Assembly (NCBI GenBank): GCA_902619825.1
Contig: CACNFT010000007.1
Coordinates: 1 to 40,639, forward strand
DNA: 40,639 nt
Direction of reading: 5' to 3'
From: an uncultured Candidatus Actinomarina sp.
GTDB lineage: Bacteria > Actinomycetota > Acidimicrobiia > Actinomarinales > Actinomarinaceae
A program made the position numbers and the translations under genes. Below the pieces are notes generated by a model, which saw only the letters and a list, made by a program, of their open reading frames with translations, made no database searches and had not been told where the DNA came from. Shown here piece after piece: positions 39,525-40,639 of the stretch; the first letter of the stretch is position 1, and each line of letters starts with the position of its first letter.

Positions 39525-40639
39525 TTATTTTATTCTGTTGTAAAGCAGTGTGCCAATTATAGAGAATATAAAACCTACACCAAAAGTATTTAAGTCAGCC
39601 AGTCCATAAATATCTGTCGGTATAAACAACCCCCCAGGATTTAAATTTAGATCAACATAATAAAATCTATATAATATTGATGAAACAAATCCTAGAGAAA
39701 ATGGAATCACAATACCTTGACTTGTTTTTCTCATTCGGATTTTATAAAACGCTGGAAAAACCAAACATACTGCTAGTAAATCAGCAAATAAAAAAACTGA
39801 AAAAATATTTGTAACAAAAAACGACAAGGTTAAAGATCCAAATGTTATAACCAGAGTGATTATTTTTGCTTCAGCAACACCACTTTTGACAATATCTAAA
39901 GCCATTGTTGATGATATTGCGCTTTGTAGTGTGTCGATACTTGATGCAACCAACATTGTGCAAAGGCCTATAACAAGTATTCTTGAGAAACTATTTAATT
40001 GTATTTGTTGAATAAAACTTAATGATGGGTTCTCAATTCCAAAACCAGCACCTGACGATCCAGCAATCCCAAGTATTAGTACAGTTAAAAAACATCCAAG
40101 ACCTGCAAAAATTGAAGATTTTTTTATTACGCTATCGTCTAATGCTGAGTAAGTTCTTTGCCAGTAACCTTGTGAAAAAATTTCAGCTGCAGTCACTGCA
40201 AGGATAACTGCAACAGCTGATTTAAAGCTAGGAAGTGTAAATGAATTAAGCCCCCCGATGTTTGCTGCTTTTATAATTTCTCCTAAACCGTTTTGACTAA
40301 TCCAGAGAGAAAAAACAATAAATAATAGAATAATTATCGAGATCCCCTGAAATCTATCAGTAATTAAAGATGCTTTGAAACCCGACAAGTTTAAATATAG
40401 GAATGTGACTAGTGCTATTGCTAAACAAACAATTAGGCCTGAAGTGTTAGATATCTCCGGAAAAAGAAAGTTGATTGATGCAAATTCTGCAATTAAAAAA
40501 GCTGACATATAGATAATTGCAACTAATGAAACAAAAATTTGTGCAAAATTACCGTATTGTTTGTTTATATATTGAGGTAGTGTTGCCTTATCTGGTACAG
40601 CATCAACAATTTTAGGACCCAGAAAATAAAGCAGCCCAA
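39525..40639 (-). CDS. Sodium:solute symporter (SSF family), N-terminus cut by window edge
   Basis: About 371 codons are visible and the frame is open to the right edge; the Met at 40508 is internal. The visible start LLYFLGPKIVDAVPDKATLPQYINKQYGNFAQ matches the SSF segment before the long membrane core. About nine membrane segments follow, including AVTAAEIFSQGYWQRTYSALDD, a conserved SSF helix region, and MLVASSIDTLQSAISS, containing the Na2-site Ser/Thr helix. It couples Na+ entry to uptake of a small solute; the substrate cannot be inferred. The 3' end lies 14 bases from the S9 peptidase start, on the same strand and upstream of it, so co-transcription is likely. Confidence 0.9.
   Translation of the reverse strand, partial: GLLYFLGPKIVDAVPDKATLPQYINKQYGNFAQIFVSLVAIIYMSAFLIAEFASINFLFPEISNTSGLIVCLAIALVTFLYLNLSGFKASLITDRFQGISIIILLFIVFSLWISQNGLGEIIKAANIGGLNSFTLPSFKSAVAVILAVTAAEIFSQGYWQRTYSALDDSVIKKSSIFAGLGCFLTVLILGIAGSSGAGFGIENPSLSFIQQIQLNSFSRILVIGLCTMLVASSIDTLQSAISSTMALDIVKSGVAEAKIITLVITFGSLTLSFFVTNIFSVFLFADLLAVCLVFPAFYKIRMRKTSQGIVIPFSLGFVSSILYRFYYVDLNLNPGGLFIPTDIYGLADLNTFGVGFIFSIIGTLLYNRIK

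Overview
The window is AT-rich and almost gapless. It carries the replication-origin neighbourhood of a bacterium with the classic actinobacterial gene order: CCA-adding enzyme / Nudix / trxB / cwlM-like / parB-parA-rsmG-jag-yidC-yidD-rnpA-rpmH / dnaA-dnaN-DUF721-gyrB-gyrA-DUF3566. Low GC, four-base or longer gene overlaps, very short spacers and many apparently leaderless promoters point to a streamlined marine actinobacterium. The Candidatus Actinomarina (Actinomarinales) type is my best guess. That is inferred from gene order and composition, not from a marker-gene search.

Region by region. 1-2421: a truncated ZnuA-type metal-binding lipoprotein diverging from a Fur/Zur regulator, with a perfect 10-5-10 operator between them, then a small unknown ORF and a polytopic membrane protein. 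2398-7860 (minus strand): M48 protease, cis-prenyltransferase, Xaa-Pro aminopeptidase, ArgR with its own ARG-box pair, and the CCA-adding enzyme. 7899-11181 (plus): Nudix hydrolase, GNAT, a small membrane protein, thioredoxin reductase and a CwlM-like pseudo-amidase. 11178-15573 (minus): the ParAB/RsmG/KhpB/YidC/YidD/RnpA/L34 operon, with a perfect parS inside rsmG. 15574-15845 is the only long non-coding stretch. It holds two 20-bp-phased TTCGCGAAAACAAAAC repeats, a TATAAT box and no canonical DnaA box. 15846-23832 (plus): dnaA, dnaN, a short DUF721 protein, gyrB, gyrA and a DUF3566 protein; recF is absent.

23859-33345 (plus): a cobalamin riboswitch controls a BtuF-like protein. It is followed by a sugar-phosphate pair (DUF2090/class-I-aldolase-like protein plus PPi-type phosphofructokinase) and a hot-dog thioesterase. 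Next comes an accessory block in which four paralogous, cysteine-rich, two-module lipoproteins flank a MacA/MacB-type ABC exporter. This block is the best candidate in the window for an undescribed system. 33342-34402 contains a cluster of tiny membrane proteins, several of them under 60 residues, next to another lipoprotein. 34440-40639: an unknown soluble protein, type II NADH dehydrogenase, MgtE, an S9 peptidase and a truncated sodium:solute symporter.

Features most worth following up: a DnaA whose DNA-recognition helix departs from the consensus, paired with an origin region lacking standard boxes; a GyrA with an (AAKKP)n tail and a quinolone-pocket sequence resembling resistance alleles; the lipoprotein/exporter block; and the micro-membrane-protein cluster.
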